The notes: a model not told the origin generated them from the sequence alone. Shown: positions 38,469-50,600, counted from the stretch's first letter. The stretch: DNA of 64,000 nt from Brachionus plicatilis (GCA_010279815.1 QEOQ01000451.1:754095-818094); one strand, 5' to 3'. Made by a program: numbers and translations.

Positions 38469-40372
38469 TTTAAAAACTTAATATATTTTATTTAATTTAA
38501 ATAAATAGTTATTTTTTTAATGATGTTTGTTTTGTACCTCGAAAAAAGACAAAAATCTTCAGTTCTTCAATTGATTAATTTTGCTTTTCAAACTTTGATA
38601 GTTTTATAAAATGAAAAATTTATTTTAAGTGAATTAATATTATAAAAAAGGATAAACAAAATAAAAAATTTTAACATTATAATTTAATGTTTTTTATTTT
38701 TTGTTTTATTCATTTCGGATTAAAATTTCTGTGTTTAACAAATACACAAAATCGATAATGATTTATTGTAAAATTTTATAAGTATAGATAAAATTAATGT
38801 CGCTTCTCATTCTAATTTTATGTGAAATTTGGTAAAAAAATTACTTTTTCTAAAAGAGAAAAAAATTTGTTATTTAAGCGCAACAAAAATATTCAATCAT
38901 AGCATGATATAAGATTTTGATTGAATTTGAGATTAAAGCAGTGAAATAGAATGAGTTTAAGTTTTATTTAAAAATTTGAAAAAAATATTGAAAATCCTTT
39001 TTTTAACTTTAAAATTATTTATTTATTTATTTGTTTATCTTGATTTTTACCAGCCTTCAAAATAAAATATATGAAACAAAAAAATTAAAATAAAGTCAAA
39101 TAAGATAAAATTCATTTAGATTTAAATTAATATTTAATCGTTGAAAAACTAGATCTATTCCGTTTGGTGAACCATATTTCACATATTTAGCGACCAATTT
39201 TTATTCTTGGGTTTGTGAAGCATAAGTTCACCTAATTTTTTGTTTACGAAAAGGTGAACCAAAATAGAATTAGGTGATCAAATCTCAAATTAGGTGAAAA
39301 ACTTTTAGACTATGAGAAAAAATTGAATAAAATAGCTATTTAATAGAATGCCTAATTCTCGATACTGATATAAAAATAAACAATTGAAGTAAATAATTTT
39401 TTGTTTTTTTTTAAATTTGAAGGAGCTTTAGAAAAAGCATTTGCTCTGATCTAGTTGGCCTGGTATTACCCTTTCAACAATACGTTTGATACATATTAAC
39501 AAAAACTCAATTTATAAAAAATGGAAAACAGAGCGTAGATAGTTTTTTTAAATAACAAATATTATTTTATCATAGCCCAGACCCAAAGTCAAAATTTTAT
39601 AAAAAAATAAGTTTTTCGTGCTTGCAATATTAACTTAAAATTATTTTTTTATTTGAAACTGAAAAAATTTTTGAAACATCACAATTTTTCAACGTTATTT
39701 CAACATTAGATACATTTTGTTTCAACATTAGATACATTTGTAATTCAAACAAAAAAAATTAAACCAATTTAAAATGAATTTATTGATTAAAAAATTGATA
39801 GATTTCAATTAAAAATATATTTATCTGAGGTCCAATAAAAGAAAAAAATCCTCTTTTTAATAAAGACCTAAAAAGACTTTGATTTTAATCCTTAAAATAT
39901 TTTATGAACTTAATCAAAAATTCAAGGATAGTTCCAAAAATTAAAATTTAAAAAAAAAATTTTCATTTACGCTTGGATTTTTTTTGGCTTTATTATCCTT
40001 TTTAACACACATGATGTCATCTTATATTTTTTTTTTAAATCTAGAAATACATTCTTTAAAATCATGCATTAAATAAATGATCAGTAGACAAGAACTTAAG
40101 AATTTACTTTTTGCTGAATTAGTCATTAAATTCCGGAAATAATTGAGTTCTAGAATTCACATTAGTCTAGAAAAAAGAAATTTAGAAGCTTACGCTTCCT
40201 ATTCAAACAATATAAATACAATGAAAAATCAAGTTTTAGGCTTTGCTATTTTTGAAATACGCCATGCTGGAATTCAAGACACAAAGATGGGTATTTAAGA
40301 GACTTAAGCAATGGCATTTTTTTCTCTTAACGAGTTCCAAAAAAATAGCAAAAAATTTTTTTCGAATTAATC
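38469..40372. other. Intergenic, 1.9 kb, nothing coding
   Basis: AT-rich. Between about 39150 and 39305 the words GGTGAAC, GTTCACCTAATTTT and AAATTAGGTGAA recur in both orientations, possibly a decayed inverted-repeat element without definable ends. No gene is recognised. Confidence 0.4.
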
Positions 40373-43300
40373 ATGTCAAAACAAATTGGTTATAGAAAAC
40401 AAATTTCCCAAACAGTCAAGGAAATGAAAAATAAGCTTCCAAGAATAATTCCGTTCTCGAAGCCAAGAAAGAAACGAGGGCTCGAAGAAGTAAGCGAAGA
40501 AAATTATCATTTAATGGACTTGAGTCAAATTGAATCACTGCTATCTACCTCGATCATAAATGGCATAGATTCTACAAAAGCAGAACAACTCCTGGTGAAG
40601 ATCGGAAAAAATAAAATCACAGTTAAAAAAACAAATCCATTTCTAAAAATTTTTAGTTATTTTTTGACTGGTTTCTGTGGTTTATTATGGATAGCAGCAA
40701 TAGTGTGTATTCTTGCTTGGAAACCTATTGGAGAGCCCAACTCGGATCCTGTCAATCTAGGCCTGGGAATTCTTTTGATCATTGTAGTATTTTTGCAAGC
40801 TGCGTTCAGTGCTTTCCAAGATTGGTCATCTGGTCGAGTAATGAAATCAATCAAAAACATGATGCCTAACACGGCTTTGGTAATCAGAAATGGTACGGAG
40901 TGCAAAATTCCAGTCGAAGAAGTTGTGGTTGGCGAGCTGGTCTTGTTGTCATACGGAAACAAAGTTCCTGCCGATTGTCGAATAATCGAGTCACATGACC
41001 TCAAATTCGACAAGTCAATGTTAACTGGAGAAAGCGAAGCAATAGAAGGAAGCACCGAATGCACTGATGAAAAATTTTTAGAATCAAAAAACATTGCCTT
41101 TATGACTACTTTGATAACAAGTGGTCAAGGTAAGGCCATTGTTGTATCCACTGGTGACAATACTGTCATGGGAAAAATTGCTAAATTAACTAATTTAAAT
41201 GTTCAAAAAGAAACTTCTCTTCAAAAAGAGCTCAAAAGATTTGTTCTAATAATTGGAACTGCTGCGATAACTATGGCATTAATAGTGATCTTTTTTTGGA
41301 CATTTTATTTAAGAGTCTACCATCCAGAGTACATCAATACGGCTAATTTTTTAGTTAATACAATTAGTGTGATGATAGCTTTCATACCTGAAGGCCTACC
41401 TGTTTGTGTCACTTTATCTCTGTTGATAATTGCCAAAAGAATGGCAAAAAATCGTGTGTTGGTAAAAAATTTGTCTGTAATCGAAACTCTAAGCTGTGTC
41501 AATGTAATCGCCTCTGATAAAACCGGAACATTGACTCAAAATAAAATGTTTGTGGCATCAGCTGCATTTGGCACCGAGAGTGTAGATTTTTCCAATGTGA
41601 ACCAAGAGAGACCAATCGGCTTTGAACAATTGATTGCTTCTTCGTGTCTGTGCAATAATGCTTTTTTTGACAATGATGCTCAAAATCAAATGATCCCACT
41701 TAACCAAAAAAATGCAATAGGCGATGCCACTGACATAGCTATGCTTAAATTTTCAACTCAATACGAAAAATATTCTGATATTCGGCAAAAATATGCTCTT
41801 CTAGGCGACATTCCGTTCAATAGTCGGAATAAATGGATGGTAAAAGTAGTAAAACCCTTGGATAGACTAATTCACGAGTCTATATTTGGTCTAAATGATG
41901 AAGCTAATGAAGACATTGTCTTGATTAAAGGTGCACCAGACTATTTACTTAAAAAAACCACGACAATTCTGGAAAAAAATGGAGGCCAAACACCATTGAA
42001 TAATCAAATTATTAGTCAGATCATAAGGCTACAAAACGAATGGTGTATCCAAGGCCAGAGGGTTTTGGTAGTTTGCAAGCGTAAAGTAAACTATTCCTTA
42101 GCGTCTCAAAAGGAAAATTTTGAACTCGAAAATTTTATTCACGAAACCAATGACTTCTGTTTGGTTGGTTTGGTTGGCATAATAGATCCACCCAGAGAGG
42201 GTATAGCTGATGTAATATCAAAATTAAAAGAAGCAGGTATTAAAGTTTTGATGGTAACTGGGGATTATGCCTTAACTGCAGCTGCTATTGCAGTTCAAAT
42301 AGGAATTTTTACTGTGCCTGATTATGACACTTTAGAAAATATGAGAATACGAAATAAAGAAAATAGACAGAACTATGACAAAAAGGCGCTTCTTCTGACC
42401 GGTTCTGATATTGAAAATATGCTAGAAGACGATTGGAGGCTTGTGACACTCTATAAGGAAATTGTTTTTGCCAGAACAACACCTGAACAAAAACTTCGAA
42501 CTGTCAAAGAATTTCAAAAAGACAAGTATGTCGTTGGTGTGACTGGTGACGGAGTTAATGATGCACCAGCTTTGAAGAGTGCTGACATAGGTATAGCGAT
42601 GGGAGGAGGCAGCGAAGTAGCTATGGAAGCTAGTGAACTAGTTTTATTAGATAACAATTTTTCATCAATTTTAATCGCTATTAGAAATGGAAGGCTAGTT
42701 TTTTATAACTTGAAAAAAGTTATTCTATACTTGCTACCTGGTGGTTGCTTTGCTGAATTAATTCCAGTTTTAATGTCCATATTTATTGGCGTCGCTCAAA
42801 ACATATCCTCATTTCAAATGTTGATTATTTCCTTGTTCACTGATATAGCACCATCTTTATCGCTAATGATGGAAAAAGAAGAAACAGATTTGTTAAAGCA
42901 GCCACCTCGATCTCGCAAGGACCATTTGGTAGATTGGAAATTTTTGCTCCATGCGTATCTATTTTTAGGTTTATTAATTGTTTTATCGTCCCAGTGTCTT
43001 TTTTTTTTCTACATGTACATTTACTCTGGCCTAAGTGTTAACCAAATAATTTTTTCATTCGACAAATTGTCAGAAATTTATAATGCGACAAGAATTGACG
43101 GCATTAAAAGTGATGTTTTGTTAAATCGAAAATTCGATGAAATTTATTTTCGCGGCCAAACTGTTACTTTTGTTAGTATAGTTTTATTACAATTATTTGG
43201 AAATTTGTTGTCCACACGAACAAACCGGAACTCGTTTTTTACCCAACTTCCTTGGAAGAAAAAGACCAAAAATTTTTATATTTTTGCAGCTCAGTTCATT

Positions 43301-43486
43301 AGTTGTCTGATCATGATAATAGTTGTATATGCACCTATATTCAATCATACATTTAACACTCGACCCATCCAGGTTCAATTTTTATTTTTGCCAATTTTGT
43401 TTTCCTTGGTTATATTTTTGGCAGATGAGCTCAGAAAATTAATGGTTAGAAGAAAATTTATATTTTTGGACAAAATTGCTTGGTAA
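40373..43486 (+). CDS. P-type ATPase, IIC (Na,K/H,K-ATPase alpha-like), copy 1
   Basis: Single exon, 1037 residues, the usual length for an alpha subunit. The N-terminus is lysine-rich. The actuator-domain TGES lies at about 218-221. PEGLP with Glu340 is in M4. The phosphorylation site DKTGTLTQN has Asp382. KGAPDYLL is in the nucleotide domain and GDGVNDAPALK forms the hinge, so catalysis should be intact. The ion site is unusual. M5 reads LPGGCFAELIPVL where Na,K-ATPase has SNIPEITPF. M6 reads LFTDIAPS, keeping the second Asp (Asp824), but Ser820 sits where Asp804 of Na,K-ATPase lies. The KETYY C-terminus is absent (ends LDKIAW). It belongs to the IIC group, but transported ions and beta-subunit need cannot be read from this. 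Long stretches are nearly identical in DNA to the paralogue at 47.6 kb. Confidence 0.9.
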   Translation: MSKQIGYRKQISQTVKEMKNKLPRIIPFSKPRKKRGLEEVSEENYHLMDLSQIESLLSTSIINGIDSTKAEQLLVKIGKNKITVKKTNPFLKIFSYFLTGFCGLLWIAAIVCILAWKPIGEPNSDPVNLGLGILLIIVVFLQAAFSAFQDWSSGRVMKSIKNMMPNTALVIRNGTECKIPVEEVVVGELVLLSYGNKVPADCRIIESHDLKFDKSMLTGESEAIEGSTECTDEKFLESKNIAFMTTLITSGQGKAIVVSTGDNTVMGKIAKLTNLNVQKETSLQKELKRFVLIIGTAAITMALIVIFFWTFYLRVYHPEYINTANFLVNTISVMIAFIPEGLPVCVTLSLLIIAKRMAKNRVLVKNLSVIETLSCVNVIASDKTGTLTQNKMFVASAAFGTESVDFSNVNQERPIGFEQLIASSCLCNNAFFDNDAQNQMIPLNQKNAIGDATDIAMLKFSTQYEKYSDIRQKYALLGDIPFNSRNKWMVKVVKPLDRLIHESIFGLNDEANEDIVLIKGAPDYLLKKTTTILEKNGGQTPLNNQIISQIIRLQNEWCIQGQRVLVVCKRKVNYSLASQKENFELENFIHETNDFCLVGLVGIIDPPREGIADVISKLKEAGIKVLMVTGDYALTAAAIAVQIGIFTVPDYDTLENMRIRNKENRQNYDKKALLLTGSDIENMLEDDWRLVTLYKEIVFARTTPEQKLRTVKEFQKDKYVVGVTGDGVNDAPALKSADIGIAMGGGSEVAMEASELVLLDNNFSSILIAIRNGRLVFYNLKKVILYLLPGGCFAELIPVLMSIFIGVAQNISSFQMLIISLFTDIAPSLSLMMEKEETDLLKQPPRSRKDHLVDWKFLLHAYLFLGLLIVLSSQCLFFFYMYIYSGLSVNQIIFSFDKLSEIYNATRIDGIKSDVLLNRKFDEIYFRGQTVTFVSIVLLQLFGNLLSTRTNRNSFFTQLPWKKKTKNFYIFAAQFISCLIMIIVVYAPIFNHTFNTRPIQVQFLFLPILFSLVIFLADELRKLMVRRKFIFLDKIAW

Positions 43487-44081
43487 AAAGATAAATTTAA
43501 AATTTTCTCAGAAGAAATTATAAATAAAATGATCAAAAAATTTTCTTTAAATTAAAGAATATTAGGAATAATAATCATAGAACAATTCGAAATATACAAA
43601 AAATTAGTTAAAAAATTAATATTAAATATTTGCTTTTTAAATAAAAATTTAAGATAATTAAAAAAATTTTTTGAATTATTTAAAAAATTATGTGAGATCA
43701 GAAAATCTATTACTACTACTAATTTATGACGACATATTTCATCAATTTAATTTTTTTAACTATTAGAAAAATAAGATTCTATGGACTTATGACTAATATT
43801 AAAACAACCACTTTTTCATTTTCTCATAAATTTTATTTGATTGTCTATTGGCACATATTGTTGCACAAAAAATAATTTTAAAATTGTTTAAAATGTATGA
43901 AATGCAATAAAAATTGAACAAAAAATTTTCTTTTTTTTTAAAAATTAAAATTACAAATAAAAAAATTTAAACATTATAAAATTATATGCATTAATTTTCA
44001 GGTAAGTCGAAGGTAAGTCGAAGATCATTTGCCATTCTTTGGAATTCCTACTTGCCATTGTATGCTTGTAGTTAGTGTTGA
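43487..44081. other. Intergenic, 3' flank of ATPase copy 1
   Basis: AT-rich, nothing recognised. Confidence 0.45.
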
Positions 44082-44307
44082 GTACTGTAAGTGGCGGCCA
44101 CTAGACCGCCAAAAGTTGATGTTGGCCGTTTTGATGGCCGCGAGGGAAAATTCTTTTTTCTCTAAAACTAAACGATTTTTCTGATACTCAATTCTTTTCT
44201 CTATCAAATTTTCATATTTGAAATTTTTTGAAGGTTTGTTTTCAATCCTGGCCATCGAAACGGCCAACATTAAATTTTAGCTGTCTAGTGGCCGCCACTC
44301 ACGGTAC
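44082..44307. mobile_element. MITE with GC-rich TIRs
   Basis: A 226-bp element. The left end starts GTACTGTAAGTGGCGGCCAC and the right end is its inverted copy (23 of 25 matches over the terminal 25 bp). The arms continue imperfectly inward, with GATGTTGGCCGTTTTGATGG facing the complement of CCATCGAAACGGCCAACATT. The centre is AT-rich and noncoding. The outermost GTAC occurs at both ends and may be a 4-bp target duplication or part of the TIR. The GC-rich arms contrast sharply with the flanking DNA. Confidence 0.75.
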
Positions 44308-45245
44308 CCAAAATGTAGTTGAGTCTTTTCGACGATGTTTATTATGATTTAAAAATCTAACAATCATCGGAAAAAACTGAAAAATGAATCATTACATCAG
44401 ACGCTCAGTTAAAAAATAATAAGGGATCCAGCATCGAGCTTAGCATGGCTCTAATTTTCACTTCCTATTATGGCTTGGTATGTGTGAAGATGTCATTCTT
44501 AAAATAGAAATCAACTTCAGTCTTGAAATTAGTGTTTTTATGGTGTTCCTTTTAAAAATTAATTAAATTAATTAAACAATGTCATATTTAATCGGTAAAG
44601 ATTTTAATTAATATTCTAACTCTTTTTGGGTTCGAGTTTTTGAGTTCATTCAAGGGGCATTAATGAAAAGTTATTGTATTGTAAATACAATAACAACCTT
44701 TTAACTTTTAAACTTTTTTAAGAAAATTTTTTTAAATAGTCAAGAATTAGATTCTTAAATTTTGAAAAATAAAATTCATTATTTATTGATTCATTATTGA
44801 AAATCAGAATTCGTTTAATTCATTTTGATTACCAATGATTTAGTTGCACGAAAGTTGAAAAAAATCTCAGATTTTCGATAAAGTTTTTAAGGAAATAAGA
44901 AAACATTGTTCTTTTATTGACATAAAAATTTAAATACTTAAATTAAAATTCATTATTGAATTTTATTTTATATATGAATATAAAAATAATGTCATAAAAA
45001 TTTTTCAAAATTTGTCATATATGATATTATTTAAGTTTAGTTTATTATAGGGTTGCTTGATTTATTTCAATTTTTCTCTTTCTATGTCTTTTATTCAGCT
45101 CAAAGAAAATTTGATGAATAAAAATTTTGGCATTTTCTAAAATGATTTGTTAAGGCAGTGAAAAGTTTGAAGGAAACGTTGAATGAACAGCAGAGAAATT
45201 TTTTATAAGTTTTGATTATATATTAATTGCTTTATGTTGCATTTG
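44308..45245. other. Intergenic, nothing recognised
   Basis: AT-rich sequence between a MITE and a LINE relic. No gene or clear repeat is seen. Confidence 0.45.
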
Positions 45246-46538
45246 TAATATTGCATTGGTGCCCTCATACCAAAAAAATACATAAATATAGTAGAAAAAG
45301 TACAGATTAGAGCTACAAAGCTTGTTAGGAGGATAAAAGATTTTTCATATGAAAAAAGACTAGAAAAATTGGACCTATCGACCCTCAAAGAGAGAAGAGA
45401 GAGCCGACTTAATCGAGTACTTTAGATTTTCGAAAGAGTTGAGCATTATTGACTGGTTCAACCCGAATAAGCTCACTTATTCACTTTCAGTCGAAGGCGA
45501 GGCTAGAGGTATTCGGGGATGAAAGCACAGGTTAGCGTAACAATTCACAAGATCAGTCAAAGAGAACACTTTTTGTCGAATAGAGTGGTAGACAATTGTA
45601 ATCGATTGCCGACTGGCATAATTTCAGTAGACACAAAGAGCAGTTTTAAAAAGAAGATTGATAATTTTTCAAGTCAAACAAGAAATAGGCATATTTTGTT
45701 ATTTATACTCGTTTTAGCTATCATAGTAAGACCTAGTGATGAAATCGAATTAGCTTTTTGGACACAAATTGAAACTTGAATAAATAAAAAATTTGAAAAG
45801 ACTATTGAAAAAAAAGTATATACGAATAAAATCTTGAATATAAGATAAATTTAAATTTATATTTGATTTTTATTTATTTTTGAAATTAAGTTCGAAAACT
45901 GTCTTTTTTTAAATTAAAATTCGAACTTAACTTAAATTTAAAAAACAACTTGAATTTTAGATAAATTCAACTATTAATCTAACAGTATTAAAATTTGAAT
46001 ATAATATTTAAAAATTTAGTTTTTTGTACTCTTGTAGCGTTGGTTAAATAATAACAGCTATTTTTTGGTACCTGGTAAGATGGATGGGACTATTGTAATC
46101 CAGAAAATGTTTGAAGAGTTGAGTTGACTGGTGATAATCTGGAACACTTTTAGTATCCAAATCGAATTGAAATTCAATTTATTTAATGAATTCTTTTTTA
46201 ATTAAATTTTTTTTTGATCAATTATTTTTTTGATTAATTTTAATTTTCAAATATTAAATTGAATATTTATTATATTCAGTTTTGATCAAAATATTTAATG
46301 TTTTCAAATATGAATTCGAATATTTTAGCGATCCAATTTTTGATTTGAATAAATTAATTTTCAAGTAAATTATTCAAAAAAATTTTATTCAAAAATTAAA
46401 TTCAAACCTAATTTTCATTCGAAATGCTCCTTATTTGAATATCGGTTCGAATATACATATTCGATTTCATCACTAGTAAGACCCTAGTGTCTTGCTCTAC
46501 AGGATAAAACCTGTCGTAGCCTATTATTATTATTAATG
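45246..46538 (+). pseudogene. CR1/Jockey-type LINE 3' relic, interrupted by a MITE
   Basis: The RT C-terminal region is readable in pieces. YCIGALIPKKYINIVEKVQ and IRATKLVRRIKDFSYEKRLE come first. A frameshift near 45410 leads into ADLIEYFRFSKELSIIDWF. A further frame change leads to REHFLSNRVVDNCNRLP and SSFKKKID at about 45550-45660. These match the conserved tail of CR1/Jockey-like elements. The LINE 3' end resumes after the MITE at 46476 with CTAGTGTCTTGCTC, an ACAGG...CCTGT hairpin and an ATT-repeat tail to about 46538. Frameshifts and 5' truncation show a dead copy. Confidence 0.85.
45734..46475. mobile_element. hAT-like MITE nested in the LINE 3' end, 8-bp TSD
   Basis: A 742-bp element with 17-bp perfect terminal inverted repeats (TAGTGATGAAATCGAAT). 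The 8-bp target duplication GTAAGACC lies at 45726-45733 and 46476-46483. Removing the element and one duplication restores a continuous LINE 3' sequence. The interior is AT-rich with TTCGAA-containing inverted words and no coding capacity. TSD length and the TA...TA ends suggest hAT cross-mobilisation. Confidence 0.88.
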
Positions 46539-47630
46539 ACATTAAAACTTTGAAAGCATTGTTAGCTGGTCGAAAAATTTGTTGGATCTAGTGAAAAACT
46601 CTGCATTTTATTTTAAAATAAAAACAATGATCGTAGAAAAATAATTACAGCCTCTGCAAATTTTCATTCATTATAATGTGTTTACATTTTTTTATGGGTT
46701 TATTGCAGAGGACGAAATCAGATAATAAATTGACAAAATTTGGGAATTAAGAAATTATCAAATGCTTTTTACTTTTAATCTTAATTTTTTTATTTATTAT
46801 CAATATTTTACTCGTTTTATATAAGAAAATTTTTGAACAAGTTTATAAAACAACTTGACAACTTATTTACACTTTTTTCTATATAACTATATAAAAAATT
46901 TGAAAAAAAAGTATTTTATCTGACGGTACATCTTAAAGTGTGGTTGATTGAGCGGTCTTTTTCACAAAAAAGTAAATAAAAAAAATTGAAAGAAGAATGA
47001 ATTTACAAGACTAAATTTGGAAAATTTGATAGAATATTTCAATTTCTGTCCTTTTTTTTAATTCAAAATGCCGGGTTTTAACGAGATTAATTAATATTTA
47101 TCGATTTAAATAGTGATAACTTAATTTTGTTTGTTTTCAAAATTTAAATTTAATTTATTCGATCTATAAAAAACATTAGTAAAATGATTAATTCAATTAT
47201 TTAGATGTGCTTTTAAAAATTATTTTTTAGATGGTAAAATTATTTTAATTGATATAACTTTCTAACAAAAGAAGAATTATTATAAAATTTAACAATAAAA
47301 TTTTAATTTTTAAAGTTAGAACAAATTTTAAGCATTTGCAAAGATTAATAAAATCGTGCAAATTACTATACATCTCAAAACAGTGTTTGAGTTTTATCAA
47401 AATCGCACTGAAATAAAACCAAGTTTTGAATCATATAAATAGTATCATTAATAAAAGCCGATTTTAGATTCTATATAGAAGTTTTGCTATATTTTTCTTT
47501 AAAAAATTCAAAAACCTTCTAAAATTTCTTCATTTGATAAACACATAGCGATTCATTAAGCTTTGTGATTTCTAAATCATTTAATTTTGTTATTTTAGAT
47601 TGTTGTGTTCAATTTTAGACCTGTTTCAGA
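46539..47630. other. Intergenic, upstream of ATPase copy 2
   Basis: AT-rich. Immediately before the start codon, CCTGTTTCAG ends at 47629, one base before the ATG at 47631. This is a splice-acceptor-like sequence comparable to the one upstream of RMC1. Nothing else is recognised. Confidence 0.4.
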
Positions 47631-50600
47631 ATGAGCACGGACAAAAAAAGCAAAAAAAAAATTGACTCAAGTCAAATAGATCCGGACTATCATCTTATAT
47701 CATTTGATGAATTAAGAAAACGCTTGAACACATCGCTAGAAAACGGCTTGGAACCAAATGTTGCTAACGAATTGTATATAAATAATGGAAAAAATCAAAT
47801 TAAAACATACAAAAAAAACATTTTATTAACTTTATTAAAATATTTTTTTAGCGGGTAAGAAGGTTAAATATTTTTCTTTTAAAAATTAAATATTTTCTTG
47901 CTCAGATTTTGTGGTTTATTATGGATAGCAGCAATAGTGTGTATTCTTGCTTGGAAACCTATCGGAGAGCCCAACTCGGATCCTGTCAATCTAGGCCTGG
48001 GAATTCTTTTGATCATTGTAGTTTTTTTGCAAGCTGCGTTCAGTGCTTTCCAAGATTGGTCATCAGGTCGAGTAATGAAATCAATCAAAAACATGATGCC
48101 TAACACGGCTTTGGTAATCAGAAATGGTACGGAGTGCAAAATTCCAGTCGAAGAAGTTGTGGTTGGCGAGCTGGTCTTGTTGTCATACGGAAACAAAGTT
48201 CCTGCCGATTGTCGAATAATCGAGTCACATGACCTCAAATTCGACAAGTCAATGTTAACTGGAGAAAGCGAAGCAATAGAAGGAAGCACCGAATGCACTG
48301 ATGAAAAATTTTTAGAATCAAAAAACATTGCCTTTATGACTACTTTGATAACAAGTGGTCAAGGTAAGGCCATTGTTGTATCCACTGGTGACAATACTGT
48401 CATGGGAAAAATTGCTAAATTAACTAATTTAAATGTTCAAAAAGAAACTTCTCTTCAAAAAGAGCTCAAAAGATTTGTTTATATAGTTGCCACCGCAGCT
48501 TGTATTGCAGCTACTGCTGTTGTTTTATCTTGGTATTTTTGGCTGAATAAAAAGCATCCAAATTACATAAATTTGCCCAATTTGATGGTAAATACAATTA
48601 GTGTGATGATAGCTTTTATTCCAGAGGGCCTGCCTGTTTGTGTTACTTTGTCATTGCTTATGATCGCTAAGCGAATGGCAAAGAGTCGAGTTTTGGTTAA
48701 AAATCTAGCCACCATCGAGACTTTAAGCTGTGTCAATGTAATTGCATCGGACAAAACTGGAACTCTTACTCAAAATAGAATGTTTGTTGGCAACGCCTTG
48801 GCTGGCTTGGAAAATTTAAATTTAAATTTTATACGAGATGGTCTAGCACCTTTACAATTGATGGCAGCATCTTTTCTATGCAACGATGCTCATTTCGATG
48901 AAAATGATAAGAACACAAGTACTGAGCTTCGGTCAGCAGTGGGTGATGCAACTGATATAGCTTTGCTTAAATTCTCGCATAAATATAATGATATTCATAA
49001 AGTTCAGCAGAGCTATTCGTGCCTTTCTGAAATCCCTTTCAACAGCAAGAACAAATGGATGATGAAAAGTGTCAAAGCAAACGACAAAGAAATACATGCA
49101 TCGATATTTACAGATAAAACACCATGTGATTTAATGTTCATCAAAGGCGCCCCTGATATCTTATTAAAAAAATGCAAAACCATTTTACAAAATGATGGAA
49201 GTGAAATGGAATTGTCCGATGATGTTTTAGATCAATTATGCAAGATTCAGCACGAATGGTGTCTAATGGGACAGCGTGTAATTGTAATCTGTAAGCGAAA
49301 CTGCGAATCAGACCTAAATGAATGGATCGTGAAACCACCTGAGGAGCAAGAAAACTACATTAATGAACATTGTAATGATTTTTGTATGATCGGAATGCTT
49401 GGCATCATTGATCCGCCTAGGGAAGGAATCACTGACGTAATTACAAAGTGCCGCGAAGCTGGTATAAGGGTATCCATGGTTACTGGCGATTTTGCAGTGA
49501 CAGCTGCGGCTATTGCTCACCAAGTCGGAATATTTAGTAGACAGATCTATGATACCATTTTAAATATAAAAGACAAAGTGCAAGTGGCCAAGAAAGAGAT
49601 TGAACCAATTGAGACTGAGCCATCCACGGAAAAATATACTTCATTGCTTCTAAATGGATCTGATATCGAAAGAATGACCGACGAAGATTGGAGAATTGTC
49701 ACTCAGTATGATGAAATAGTATTTGCCAGAACTACTCCAGAGCAAAAATTAAAAATTGTCAAAGAATTTCAAAAAGACAAGTATGTCGTTGGTGTGACTG
49801 GTGACGGAGTTAATGATGCACCAGCTTTGAAGAGTGCTGACATAGGTATAGCGATGGGAGGAGGCAGCCAAGTAGCTATGGAAGCTAGTGAACTAGTTTT
49901 ATTAGATAACAATTTTTCATCAATTTTAATCGCTATTAGAAATGGAAGACTTGTTTTTTATAACTTGAAAAAAGTTATTCTTTACTTGCTACCTGGTGGT
50001 TGTGTGGCCGAACTTGTTCCTGTTTTATTGTCAATATTTTTAGGAGTTCCTCAAACATTATCCTCATTTCAAATGTTGATTATTTCCTTGTTCACAGATA
50101 TAGCACCATCTTTATCGCTAATGATGGAAAGGGAAGAAACAGATTTGTTAAAGCAACCACCTCGATCCCGCAAAGCTCATTTAGTCGACTGGAAATTTAT
50201 TTTGCATGCCTATTTTTTTCTGGGTTTGATCATTTCATTTTTTTCCCAGTGCATGTTTTTTTTGTTCATGTTCATTCACCAAGACTTAACGCCACAGGAG
50301 TTAATATTTGATTTTGGAAAACAAAAAAATGGCCTAAATTTGTGGGACAGAATTGAATTTCAGGATATTATTTATGTCGGTCAGTCAGTGACATTTGTAA
50401 GCTTGGTTTTAATGCAAATATTTGGCAATTTGTTGAGCACTCGAACACATAAAAGATCTTTTTTCCAATCATATCCGCTTTCTAAAGCTTTTCGAAATCC
50501 ATGGATATTTATTGCACAATTTGTCAGCATCTGTCTCCTTTTACTAGCTTTATACAACAATTTTTTTAATCATTTTTTTAATACAAGACCGATTCCTTTA

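Noticed and set aside
40657..41094. Long antisense frame inside ATPase copy 1, repeated in copy 2 at 47879-48328
   Set aside because: It is an antisense shadow of the converted exon, so its conservation between copies follows from the shared DNA. It has no family signature.
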